Of a DNA stretch of 41,439 nucleotides, positions 32,876 to 40,686 are shown in pieces. This stretch comes from Bacillota bacterium (GTDB lineage: Bacteria > Bacillota > Sulfobacillia > JAIMAT01): contig JAIMAT010000011.1 of NCBI GenBank assembly GCA_023511835.1, positions 1 to 41,439 of the forward strand. The letters run 5' to 3'. Below the pieces are notes generated by a model. The model saw only the letters and a program-made list of their open reading frames with translations, did not search any database and was not told where the DNA came from. Both the position numbers and the translations under genes were made by a program. Within the stretch, counting starts at the first letter, position 1; each line of letters opens with the position of its first letter.

Positions 32876-34558
32876 CTACTTGGACAGCCACCACTCGTTG
32901 ACGTACTCCATCGCGTCCCGGAGCCCCAGGTCGGGTACGCCGTGGAGGCGGACGTTCCGCACCTGGACTTCCTGCGGGAACCAGAGGAAGACGTACGGGA
33001 GCGTCTGCGCCATGTACTGCTGCAGCCGCCGGTAGACCTCAACCCGTGCCTGGGGATCGCTCGTCTGCTCGCCCGCCACCAGGAGCTGGTCGAGCTTCGC
33101 GTCCTTGTACCCGGGGATGTTGTTCCCCTTCCCCGCGGCACTGGAGATAAAGAACGGCAGCACGTCGGGATCCGCGGGATAGACCCACCAGTTGATGGTC
33201 GCGTCGTAGCTGCGCTGGACCACATCCTTCTGGATGAAGGCGTTCCACTCCATCGAGTTCAGCTGGGCGTCGATGCCCACCTTGCGCAGGTATTGCTGGA
33301 CCAGCTGGCTGACCGGGAGGACGTCGCCCTTCAGGCCCACGTCCAGCACAAAGTGGAACGGTTTGCCATCCTTCACCAACACCCCGTCCGCGTTGGTCTG
33401 CGTCCAGCCCGCCTCGGCCAGCAGCTGCCTGGCCTTGGCCGGATCGTACGGGTAGAGACCGGCCAGCGACGGGTCGTAGTACTTCTTCAACGCGGGCGAG
33501 ATGGGAGCGTTGGCCACCGTGGCGTACCCCTTTTCCACGGAAGCGATGATGGCCTTCCGGTCGATGGCGTAGAGGATCGCCTGGCGCACGCGCACGTCCG
33601 TGAAGAGGGGATTCGCCTGGTTGAGCGCGAGCCAGTAGAACTGCACCTGCGTCTCCGGGCGGATGACCAGGTTTTTCGCGGCCTTGACCCGGTCCACGGC
33701 CGACTTGTCGTCCAGCGTGAAGATGGTGATCTCGTTGCTCAAGGCCTGCGCCAACTGCGCGTTGGGATCGGGCAGGATCTTGAACACCAGCTTGTCCAGA
33801 TGCGGAGCTCCGCCGAAGTAGTCGGGATTCCGGACCAGCACCACGTCCTGCCCCGGCGTATAGCTCTGGAGCATGAAGGGGCCGGTGCCCACCGGATGCT
33901 CCTTGTTGAACGAGGCCAGTGTCCACGGGTCCTTGCCCTCGAAGATGTGCTTGGGCAGGATGCCGGCGTTGTAGGCCAGATAGGCAGGCAGCGCGGCGAA
34001 CGGTCTGTTCAGGTGAAAGACGACCGTCGAGGGGTCCACCGCGACGACGTCCTTCACCGCCTTGAAATACGAGGCACCGTTGGCCGCAAGCTTGGGGTTG
34101 AGCACGATCTGGTCGAACGTGAAGGCCACGTCGTCGGCCGTGAACGGCTGCCCGTCATGCCATTGGACGCCCTGGCGCAGGTGGAACGTCCAGCTCAACC
34201 CGTCCTTCGACGGCTCCCACGACGTCGCAAGGTCGGGTGCGGGGCTCAGGTCCTTTCCGGGCTTGGTGAGCCCGTCAAACAGGACGCGGTTGACGAAGAC
34301 GGACTCCACGTAGGCGTTCGGGTGCCACGGGTTGAACGTGGGGTCCGCGACGATGGGAATGGTGACCGTGCCCCCGTTCTGGGGCGCTCCCGAACCGGCG
34401 GCCGTCCCCTGCCCCGACCCGCCCGCGTTCGATGCACCTCCGGAACCGCCGCAGCCTGCCAGCGCGACCGTCAGGGCCAGGGCTGCCGAGAGCAGCCCGA
34501 CCCACCGCCTCCATCTCTCGCGGGCGACCCTCCCGCGGACCCGTCCCGATCCCCTCAC
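32876..34558 (-). CDS. Peptide/solute-binding lipoprotein of ABC transporter (SBP_bac_5, DppA/OppA type)
   Basis: A 560-residue family 5 extracellular binding protein. The signal peptide ends in a lipobox (LALAGC... with Cys36), and a Gly/Ser-rich linker follows. The domain includes DLATSWEPSKDGLSWTFHL and GVQWHDGQPFTADDVAFTFD, split here as GVQWHDGQPF and TADDVAFTFD, both hallmark segments. The typical ligand is a di- or oligopeptide, though family members also bind nickel, opines and glycans. It lies 60 bases downstream of the M19 gene and just before the permeases. It begins with GTG after a G-rich stretch. Confidence 0.94.
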   Translation of the reverse strand: MRGSGRVRGRVARERWRRWVGLLSAALALTVALAGCGGSGGASNAGGSGQGTAAGSGAPQNGGTVTIPIVADPTFNPWHPNAYVESVFVNRVLFDGLTKPGKDLSPAPDLATSWEPSKDGLSWTFHLRQGVQWHDGQPFTADDVAFTFDQIVLNPKLAANGASYFKAVKDVVAVDPSTVVFHLNRPFAALPAYLAYNAGILPKHIFEGKDPWTLASFNKEHPVGTGPFMLQSYTPGQDVVLVRNPDYFGGAPHLDKLVFKILPDPNAQLAQALSNEITIFTLDDKSAVDRVKAAKNLVIRPETQVQFYWLALNQANPLFTDVRVRQAILYAIDRKAIIASVEKGYATVANAPISPALKKYYDPSLAGLYPYDPAKARQLLAEAGWTQTNADGVLVKDGKPFHFVLDVGLKGDVLPVSQLVQQYLRKVGIDAQLNSMEWNAFIQKDVVQRSYDATINWWVYPADPDVLPFFISSAAGKGNNIPGYKDAKLDQLLVAGEQTSDPQARVEVYRRLQQYMAQTLPYVFLWFPQEVQVRNVRLHGVPDLGLRDAMEYVNEWWLSK

Positions 34559-34618
34559 GAACGACCCCCCCTTTGGCCGACCAGCGGCCCCAAGACTCTG
34601 GCGACCGACCGACCCGGC

Positions 34619-35821
34619 TCAGCGAGCCCAGGTCTGCTCGAAAACCCGGAGCATGTTGCGGCCGAGGACCTTGCCGATCTCCTTGTCCGAATACCCGTGG
34701 CTGACCAGCCACCGCGTGATGTTGGGGAAGCACTCCGACGGGTTCTCCAGCCCGCGGACGTATTCGACTTCGCGGAAGTCCTCACCGGAATGGGTCTGGC
34801 TGATGGACAGCTGGTTCGCGAACGCCCGGTGGAGACCGACGTGGTCGCCGAAGAGCGTATCCGGGCCGAAGGCCACGTGGTCGATGCCCACGAGGTTTGC
34901 GATGTATTCGAAATGTTCCATGAACGAGTCGATGGAATGCTCGGGATGGTTGCGGGTCAGCGTCGTGTGCGGCGCGGCCTCGATGCCGATCACGCCGCCC
35001 TTTTCGGCGCAGGCCTTCAGGACCTCGTCGGGCTTCATCCTGCTGGTGTTCCAGAGGGTGCGAGCTCCCACGTGGGTGATCAGGACCGGTTTCTCGCTGG
35101 CCTCGATCACGTCCAGCGCCGTCCGGTCCCCGCAGTGCGCCACGTCGATGGTCATCCCCAGGCGGTTCATGCGGCGAACCACCTGGCGCCCGAAGACCGT
35201 CAGGCCGCCGTCCCGCGCCTCGCGCAGGCCCGACCCCAGGGCGTTGGACTCCGAATAGGTGATCCCCATCACCCGGATGCCCAAGCCGTAGAGCACGTCG
35301 ACCCGGTCCACCTCGTTCTCGATGGCCGTCGCCGCTTCCAGCGACGGCACCAGCGCGATGCGCCCCTCCTCCCGCGCGCGGTAGAGGTCCGGCAGCGTTC
35401 CTGCGACATAGACCATGTCCTGGTGTGCGATGTCGCTGAAACGCATGCCGATATCGTGAATGATGTCCGTCCATTTCCATCCGGCCCGTGACGTGATCAC
35501 GGCCGTGCCGTCCATGAAGTTCTCCAGGAGCACATCGATGCCGGAGACGCTCAATCCCTCGTACCCCGTCCAGTCGCGGCCATGCCGGCGATATTCGAAG
35601 ATCTCGCTCACATCCTCCGGCACGATGAACGCGTGGTCGTGGGCGGAGACGACGGTGTTCTCCTCCAGCAGCCGTTGCACGCGCTGCTCCTGCTCCTCGG
35701 TGACCGGCACCGTGTAGGCGGGCACGCGACCGATCTCGCGGGCCAGCTTGAACTCCCTGTAGTCCACGCCGGGCTCCAGATACTGGAACGACCTGTAGCC
35801 GGTATAGCGCTTTTGCTTCAA
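34619..35821 (-). CDS. Membrane-dipeptidase-like metallohydrolase (peptidase M19)
   Basis: A 400-residue M19 (renal dipeptidase family) protein. Candidate metal ligands are His61-Asp62-His63 (SAHDHAF), the bridging Glu162 (PSLEAA), His229 (DVAHCG) and His250 (ITHVGAR), with Asp321 (VAFGPD). The first motif is HDH rather than the common HxD, placing it in a divergent branch. M19 enzymes cut dipeptides, including those with a D-residue, and some beta-lactams. No signal peptide is present, so it acts in the cytoplasm on imported substrates. The TTG at 35821 is chosen because GGAGG lies eight bases upstream and the protein then begins MKQKRYTGYR. It is the first gene of the seven-gene operon, downstream of a perfect dyad. 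Confidence 0.92.
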   Translation of the reverse strand: MKQKRYTGYRSFQYLEPGVDYREFKLAREIGRVPAYTVPVTEEQEQRVQRLLEENTVVSAHDHAFIVPEDVSEIFEYRRHGRDWTGYEGLSVSGIDVLLENFMDGTAVITSRAGWKWTDIIHDIGMRFSDIAHQDMVYVAGTLPDLYRAREEGRIALVPSLEAATAIENEVDRVDVLYGLGIRVMGITYSESNALGSGLREARDGGLTVFGRQVVRRMNRLGMTIDVAHCGDRTALDVIEASEKPVLITHVGARTLWNTSRMKPDEVLKACAEKGGVIGIEAAPHTTLTRNHPEHSIDSFMEHFEYIANLVGIDHVAFGPDTLFGDHVGLHRAFANQLSISQTHSGEDFREVEYVRGLENPSECFPNITRWLVSHGYSDKEIGKVLGRNMLRVFEQTWAR

Positions 35822-35855
35822 TCGGCTCGCCTCCGTCAACCCTTCTGGTTCGCTT

Positions 35856-35874
35856 ATCGGACCTATGGTCCGAT
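35856..35874. promoter_or_regulatory. Perfect operator-like dyad upstream of the M19 operon
   Basis: The 19-base dyad ATCGGACCTATGGTCCGAT has 8-bp perfect arms and a 3-base centre. It lies 34 bases before the TTG start of the first operon gene. On the minus strand it falls between TTGCGA and GATAAG, a weak promoter-like pair with a long spacer, so a bound protein would block transcription. The IclR gene at the operon's end is the obvious candidate regulator, but a GntR-type site would look similar. Confidence 0.6.
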
Positions 35875-36464
35875 TTGTCGCAAACGCTTCGACGCTCGTT
35901 GCCGAACTCCTCTCCCGCGGCCGACTCTCCGGGCGGATCCGGCCGCGGCCGGCATCCCCGCCTGCGCGCACCCGGCCGGAGCGGCCAAGGCGGCACCCGA
36001 GAGTGGCCGCCTCCGCGACGACGCAGACGAGTGCTCTCCCGCCGAGGCCGGTGCCTCTCGGGGCGCGGCGACGGCCCGAGGCCCGGGCGAGACCGCCTGC
36101 CGGCGCCCGGACCGCGATGCCTGATGCAGGGGCGCGACGATACGCCCGCCTCGTCCCGCGCCACGGACTGCGATATCCAAGCCGGACGGTCCATCTCGGC
36201 CCTGGTCTGAGCGGGATCCGCTTGGGGGGAACCGCAAGGCAACCCGCTTCCTCCGTTGTCGATGCAGGGCGGGAGCGGAAAGAGCTCGAGGATGGGAGGT
36301 AAGGGGTGGCAAGCCGAACGGGTGGCCTTGGGCGGCCAGGGTGTGCATCGTGCGGCGGGCCCGGCGGCCGGAAGGCGACTCGGCCGTCGACCGGGGAGGC
36401 CCTCTAGGTACCCGAGTCGCCCGCCGCTGGCCGCACCGGCAAGGCCGCTCGGTCCGACGTCGGA
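35875..36464. other. Long intergenic region without a recognised gene
   Basis: About 590 bases between the dyad upstream of the M19 gene and the mrr remnant. No open frame here has recognisable similarity. One mini-frame (36306-36407, 33 codons, GTG after GGGAGGTAAGGG, with one CxxC) has a usable ribosome binding site but arginine/glycine-rich random-looking sequence. The region could hold degraded coding sequence or the end of an older insertion. I see no tRNA, repeat or attachment site. Confidence 0.4.
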
Positions 36465-37150
36465 TCAGAGCTCATCGAAGAAGCACGAGTCGACGCGGCA
36501 GATCGGGGAGCGGGCGATCTCCGCCACCCCCACGCCGTGCCGGATCATCAGGCGGGCCATGGTCTCGCCGTCGACGAGAACGACGCGGTGGGTCACGCTC
36601 TCCACGAAGCGCCGCGCGGAGTCGGTGAAGCGCGACGTGGTGAGAAAGACGCCCTTACTGGCGTGATGGCCGGCCAGGCTGCCCACGAAGTTGCGCAGCG
36701 GTTCGGCGCCGACCGGGGCCTGCCAGCGCTTGGCTTGGACGTAGACCCGCTCCGGGCCGAGCGGGTCCTGGCGGACCACCCCGTCCACCCCCTGGTCGCC
36801 CGTCCCGCCGAGGGCCTGCGCCGCCTCCTCGTACGAGCCGCCGTAGCCCATGGCCACCAGGAGGCGCAGGACCGGCCGTTCGAAGGCCGCGGGCGAATAT
36901 CCCGGATCCGCCGGAGAAGCTCGCCCGCCGCCTCCCCCAAGTGCTCCCCGTGCGCCGCCTCCATGCGCTCCTCGGCCGAGAGGGAGCGCTCGGGCCGCCC
37001 CTCCCCCGCGCGGTCTCCGTGCCGGCCTCTTTCCGCCGCCCGCTTCCACTCCCGGAAGTCCGGATACCGCCTCAGGAAGGCCTCCGTCGCCGTCTCGCCC
37101 GACGCCCATGCGGCCCGGCCGCGCTCCGTCACCCGGAACGACCGCCACAA
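36465..37150 (-). pseudogene. mrr: Mrr-type restriction endonuclease remnant, frameshifted and N-truncated
   Basis: The C-terminal part is a clear Mrr catalytic domain: FERPVLRLLVAMGYGGSYEE, GTGDQGVDGVV, VYVQAKRW (the QAK of the PD-(D/E)xK site), GVFLTTSRF and VVLVDGETMARLM. The preceding linker region (VTERGRAAW, ATEAFLRRYPDFREW, then LLRRIRDI) is in another frame. The switch falls near 36900, where one base is missing between the two halves. The N-terminal winged-helix half expected in a roughly 300-residue Mrr is absent, and the YeeE gene's end lies directly upstream. Mrr cuts methylated DNA. With no start codon for the first half, this is most likely a dead gene, although the frameshift alone could be a sequence error. 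Confidence 0.8.
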
Positions 37151-37220
37151 CGAGCAGGACCATGGGGCCGGCCCGTGCTCGTTCCAGGCCTCTGCCTCCC
37201 GGCCGCCGCGCCCGTGGCGC

Positions 37221-38174
37221 TCAGGCCGCGTAGCCGAAGAGCGGTCGCAGTTTGACGCCGAGCCGGCTGCCCAGCAGGGCGAACGCGAACCAGACCCAGC
37301 CGTGAAGGCTGAACGAGGCGACCCCGCTGACGAAGGCGCCAATGTTGCAACCGAAGGCGAGCCGGGCGCCCCAACCCATCAGCACGCCGCCCAGCACCGC
37401 CCCCGCAGCCGTGCGGACCCGCACGCGCCGCAGGTAGGGCCGCGGGAACCGGCCGGCAACCGCAGCCGCCAACAACGCCCCCAGGATGGCGCCGAGATCC
37501 ATCACCGTCGTGACGTCCGCCCAGACGGACGTCCGGAGCGCCTGGGCGTTGGCCGGAATGCGCCAGTAGGCCCAGGCCCCAGGAGAGCCGCCCAGGGCGC
37601 CGAAGGCCTTGGCGGCGAGGAGGGCGAAGGCGGAGGTGATCCCCCAGGGGCGCCCCGCCACCAGCAGCGTCAGGAAGTTGGCCACGGCCAGACCGGCGGC
37701 GCCCGCCGCCAGCGACCAGCCTGCGCGACCGGCCATCTTCCCGCTTCCCGGCAGGACCAGAATGCGGACCGCCTCGCCATACCGGCGCCGCTCCAGAACA
37801 AGGGTGAGAGCCGCCACCCCGCCCGCCAGCACCAGCTGGACGGCGACCGCGCCCGCCGGCCCCAGCGAGTGCAGCAGCAGCACCGCCGGAAGGTGGGGGG
37901 CCGCCATCCACCGGTCCCAGCGGTAGGTCCCCAGGAGCGAGCCGGCCAGGAAGCCGCCCAGGGTCAGCAACCCCCGCACGTCGCCTCCGCCCGTGTGGTA
38001 GAGCGTACCGGAGGCGCAGGCGTCCGCCGTCTGCATGCCCAGTCCGAAGGCGAAGGAACCGACCAGGAGCGCCACTCCCAGCGGGGTCGCGTAGCCGCTG
38101 ACCGCCCGGCCGAAGGCCTGACCCGAGAGGAGGAGGGGAAGGAAGAGGAGCGAGGTCAGCACCACCAGGAGCAT
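37221..38174 (-). CDS. YeeE/YedE-family sulfur-compound transporter, probably N-truncated
   Basis: A 317-residue, highly hydrophobic YeeE/YedE (TsuA-like) protein, a family that imports thiosulfate or related sulfur species. The family's Cys motifs are seen in DACASGTLYHTGGGD and RLAFGCNIGAFVSG, and the end SLHGWVWFAFALLG is typical. The annotated ATG at 38174 falls inside conserved sequence. Upstream, the same frame continues with family-like residues (FLRRLVSIRLERRGAAIRAQ) back to a stop near 38325, without any ATG, GTG or TTG. The N-terminal membrane segment and its Cys motif seem lost. The gene is therefore probably a truncated transporter. Accessory TusA-like genes are not in the window. 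Confidence 0.82.
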   Translation of the reverse strand: MLLVVLTSLLFLPLLLSGQAFGRAVSGYATPLGVALLVGSFAFGLGMQTADACASGTLYHTGGGDVRGLLTLGGFLAGSLLGTYRWDRWMAAPHLPAVLLLHSLGPAGAVAVQLVLAGGVAALTLVLERRRYGEAVRILVLPGSGKMAGRAGWSLAAGAAGLAVANFLTLLVAGRPWGITSAFALLAAKAFGALGGSPGAWAYWRIPANAQALRTSVWADVTTVMDLGAILGALLAAAVAGRFPRPYLRRVRVRTAAGAVLGGVLMGWGARLAFGCNIGAFVSGVASFSLHGWVWFAFALLGSRLGVKLRPLFGYAA

Positions 38175-38298
38175 CTGCGCCCGGATGGCCGCGCCGCGTC
38201 GCTCGAGACGGATGGAAACGAGGCGGCGCAGGAACGTCGAGCGGGTGGCGGAGTCTCGCCAGCCCGGGCCCGGGTACCCGGACCGCCCAAGGCTGGCG

Positions 38299-38688
38299 CT
38301 ACTCCTTCACCCCGACCACCCAACCCGCCCCTTGCGGCGTCACCAGCAGGCGGTCGCCCGGGCCCAGGCAGGGGACGCGGCTCATCGCGTGGGTGTTCTC
38401 GACGGTCAGCACACCGCCGCGGACAAGGTCGATCACGTCCGTGCAGTGGCTGAGCCCTTCCGCGTCCGGCGCGCAGTTGAAGTCGGCGCGGACCACGCCC
38501 TCCTCGCTTCCGCTCAGCGTGCCGTCGAGGATCCTCAACACGTACCTCCCGTCCGCACCGTTACGCTGCCAATCCGAGACGACGGGTTCGGTCGGCCCGG
38601 TGGCCGGCCGGCTCTGGGTCCACGCCCAGGCCGCCAGGCCGATCGCGAACGCCAGCGTGACGAAAAGGACGGCCCATCTGCGCTGCAA
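38299..38688 (-). CDS. Small secreted or membrane-anchored protein, hypothetical
   Basis: A 129-residue product starting at the TTG at 38688, which has GGGGGAG six bases upstream. It opens with a signal-anchor (RRWAVLFVTLAFAIGLAAWAW). The outside domain is small and rich in beta-forming residues, with three cysteines (NCAPDAEGLSHC and RVPCLG) that could form a disulfide. The end reads LLVTPQGAGWVVGVKE. I recognise no family. Its position between the BNR-repeat lipoprotein and the YeeE gene gives no functional clue. An ATG at 38739 would add 17 residues before the signal sequence and is less likely. Confidence 0.65.
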   Translation of the reverse strand: MQRRWAVLFVTLAFAIGLAAWAWTQSRPATGPTEPVVSDWQRNGADGRYVLRILDGTLSGSEEGVVRADFNCAPDAEGLSHCTDVIDLVRGGVLTVENTHAMSRVPCLGPGDRLLVTPQGAGWVVGVKE

Positions 38689-38840
38689 CGGCGTCTCCCC
38701 CTGTTCCGGCCCATGCCTTCGGGCGCCGGCGTGCCGCATCGGCCGGCCGTCAACCCCAGTCTAGCAGTCTCACTCCCGTCGCCACCGCCAGGAGGGGCAA
38801 GGAAGCAGCCGCAGCCCGCGCGGCTCTTCCCCTTCCCTCG

Positions 38841-40064
38841 TCAGCCCTGCGCGGGCGGCGCCGCCGGCTGCCACGTGCGCCCCCCGTCCCGGGTGCGCAG
38901 GAGGAGCGTCGCGCCGGCTCCTTCCTGCGGATCGGGAAGCAGCGCCCAGCCCGTGGACGGGTCGACGAAGTCCAGCTGCTGGACGCCGGCCAGGCTCCGA
39001 TCCGGGTGGACGGCGCTCCAGGTGCGGCCGCCGTCGTCCGTCCGGTAGAGCGTCGTCCCGTCGGTGACGACGGCCTCTCGGGCGTCGATCAGGTGGAACT
39101 GGGGCGGCCCCTCCGCGGAGGCCGCCAGCCGGACGGGGGTCGAAGGCGCCCAGGTGGCGCCGCCGTCCTCCGTGGCGTATAGGACGAGGAGGCGGTTCTC
39201 GAAGAGGACGGGCAGCACGCCCCGGCCGCCGGAGGCGAAGAGCGGCGGGTAGCTGGTGGCGGCGCCGCCGTCGGCGCTCAGGCCGGCGGGTACCGGCAGC
39301 GGCTGGCGCGACCAGCTCTGGCCGCCGTCCGCGGTGCGGTAGAGGAGGATGCCCCGCCCCGCCCAGACGCCGGTGAGCCAGGCGTGGCGGGCGTCGGCGA
39401 AGGCCGCGCCGCTCTTGATGCCGGCGAAGACGGAGAGGCCGGGCCCGCCGGTGGCGCCCGGGTGGGCGCCGACCACCTCCTGCCAGCTGGCGCCGCCGTC
39501 GCGGGAGAGGAGGAGCGTCACCGCCTCGCTTCCTGCGCCCGCGCCCTGGTGGAGGAGGATCCAGCCCGTCCGCCGGTCGACGAAGCGGACCTGCGCGAAG
39601 CCGGCCATGCCGAGCGGGCTCGCCGTCCAGCTCCGGCCCCCGTCCTCGGTCCGGTAGAGGACGACCGGCCGGCCGGGGTCCCGGGGCTGGGAGACCACCC
39701 AGGCGTGGCTGGCGTCGAGGAAGGCGCCGTCCCAGCCCGTCACCCCCGCCCCGGCGCCGGCCGGCGTCACGTCCCACCAGGAGGCGCCGCCGTCCGCGGT
39801 GCGGAGGATCATGCTGCCGGCGACGGCCCAGCCGCGGAGAGCGTCGACGAAGCGGACCTGCAGGAGATCCCGGATGCGGAGCGGCTCGGCCGCGCCTCCC
39901 CCGGGGACGGCGGACGTTGCGCTCCCCGGCGAGGAGCCCGGCGGCCGCTTCGATCCCGCCGGCGCGCGGCTCGCCGGACCGGTGGCGCAGCCCGCCGCGA
40001 GCCAGACGGCCAACAGGAGGAGGCCCGCCCTCCGCACCAGGAAGCCCCGCCTCGCCCTCGCCAT
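38841..40064 (-). CDS. BNR/YCF48-like beta-propeller lipoprotein
   Basis: A 407-residue lipoprotein: signal peptide ending WLAAGC (Cys26), a Pro/Ser/Gly linker to about residue 60, then a propeller built from BNR (sialidase Asp-box) repeats. Asp-box motifs include RTADGGASW, RTEDGGRSW, SRDGGASW, RTADGGQSW, ATEDGGATW, RTDDGGRTW and RTRDGGRTW, about seven blades. Intervening FVDxxxGW strands match the YCF48/photosystem II assembly-like group. Catalytic sialidase residues are not evident, so it is probably a binding scaffold on the cell surface. The ATG has AAAGGAG upstream. It follows the 154-residue gene by 36 bases and may be cotranscribed. Confidence 0.88.
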   Translation of the reverse strand: MARARRGFLVRRAGLLLLAVWLAAGCATGPASRAPAGSKRPPGSSPGSATSAVPGGGAAEPLRIRDLLQVRFVDALRGWAVAGSMILRTADGGASWWDVTPAGAGAGVTGWDGAFLDASHAWVVSQPRDPGRPVVLYRTEDGGRSWTASPLGMAGFAQVRFVDRRTGWILLHQGAGAGSEAVTLLLSRDGGASWQEVVGAHPGATGGPGLSVFAGIKSGAAFADARHAWLTGVWAGRGILLYRTADGGQSWSRQPLPVPAGLSADGGAATSYPPLFASGGRGVLPVLFENRLLVLYATEDGGATWAPSTPVRLAASAEGPPQFHLIDAREAVVTDGTTLYRTDDGGRTWSAVHPDRSLAGVQQLDFVDPSTGWALLPDPQEGAGATLLLRTRDGGRTWQPAAPPAQG

Positions 40065-40100
40065 CCCCCGTCTCCTTTCCTCCCCGCACCGGCGCCCGCC

Positions 40101-40565
40101 TCAATACTCGCCTTTGATCACAAAGAAGGAGCCACGAACGGTGCCCGCCAGGTTGGACTTCTGCTTTGCAAACTTGAACTTACCCTCGAGTTCCCTGGGC
40201 ACCTCCATCCCCTCGGAGAGCTTGAATCCGACCGCGCGACCCTTGGGGTCATCGACCGCATACATCACGTTGGCGACAAGGCCATCCTCGTAGAACACGT
40301 AGGCCCAGCGGATGTTCTCCACCTGAAACCGCGACGTCTCCAAGGGTTTGGCGGAGAGCTCGATGCCGCGCTCTTCCTTCAGGATCCGGTGCACGTAATC
40401 CACCGTCTCCCGGCTTTCGCTCGCGGGTACGACCGTGAAGACGTGATTGTATTTCTTCATGAAGTAACGGGCCTCGTTGGCGCGCAGTCCCGCCAGCGCC
40501 TGCGCAACCGGCGAGGATTCCAGGCCGACCGTGGAGACATTTCGAAAGTCGACGACGTAGGCCAT
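40101..40565 (-). CDS. Unrecognised 154-residue soluble protein
   Basis: The product starts MAYVVDFRNVSTVGLESSP, with AAAAGGGGGATCGGAC before the ATG, a good ribosome binding site. It is a mixed alpha/beta protein without signal peptide, membrane segment or cysteine. Lysine and aromatic content is higher, and third-position A/T use is higher, than in neighbours, which argues for a real, possibly acquired gene. Segments such as NIRWAYVFYEDGLVANVMYAVDD and the C-terminal RGSFFVIKGEY suggest a beta-rich core (the first is given here as NIRWAYVFYEDG and NVMYAVDD). I recognise no family. It lies just upstream of the BNR lipoprotein. Confidence 0.75.
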   Translation of the reverse strand: MAYVVDFRNVSTVGLESSPVAQALAGLRANEARYFMKKYNHVFTVVPASESRETVDYVHRILKEERGIELSAKPLETSRFQVENIRWAYVFYEDGLVANVMYAVDDPKGRAVGFKLSEGMEVPRELEGKFKFAKQKSNLAGTVRGSFFVIKGEY

Positions 40566-40686
40566 GTCCGATCCCCCTTTTGGCTCTTCGGCTGGTACCG
40601 CTTCCTTCAACGAGGAATCCGCCCGTGCCGAGCAGGCGTTCCGCCCTCGCGCTACCGAACCGCGCTCCTCTTTTCAGGGCGTTCTT

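Noticed and set aside
31571-35491. Plus-strand open frame of about 1300 codons opposite the Dpp and M19 genes
   Set aside because: It crosses five well-supported minus-strand genes and their gaps. Extreme GC content removes stops in antisense frames, and the translation has no domain-like sequence.
36306-36407. Mini-gene of 33 codons after GGGAGGTAAGGG
   Set aside because: The sequence is Gly/Arg/Pro-rich and resembles random GC-rich DNA; one CxxC alone is not support.
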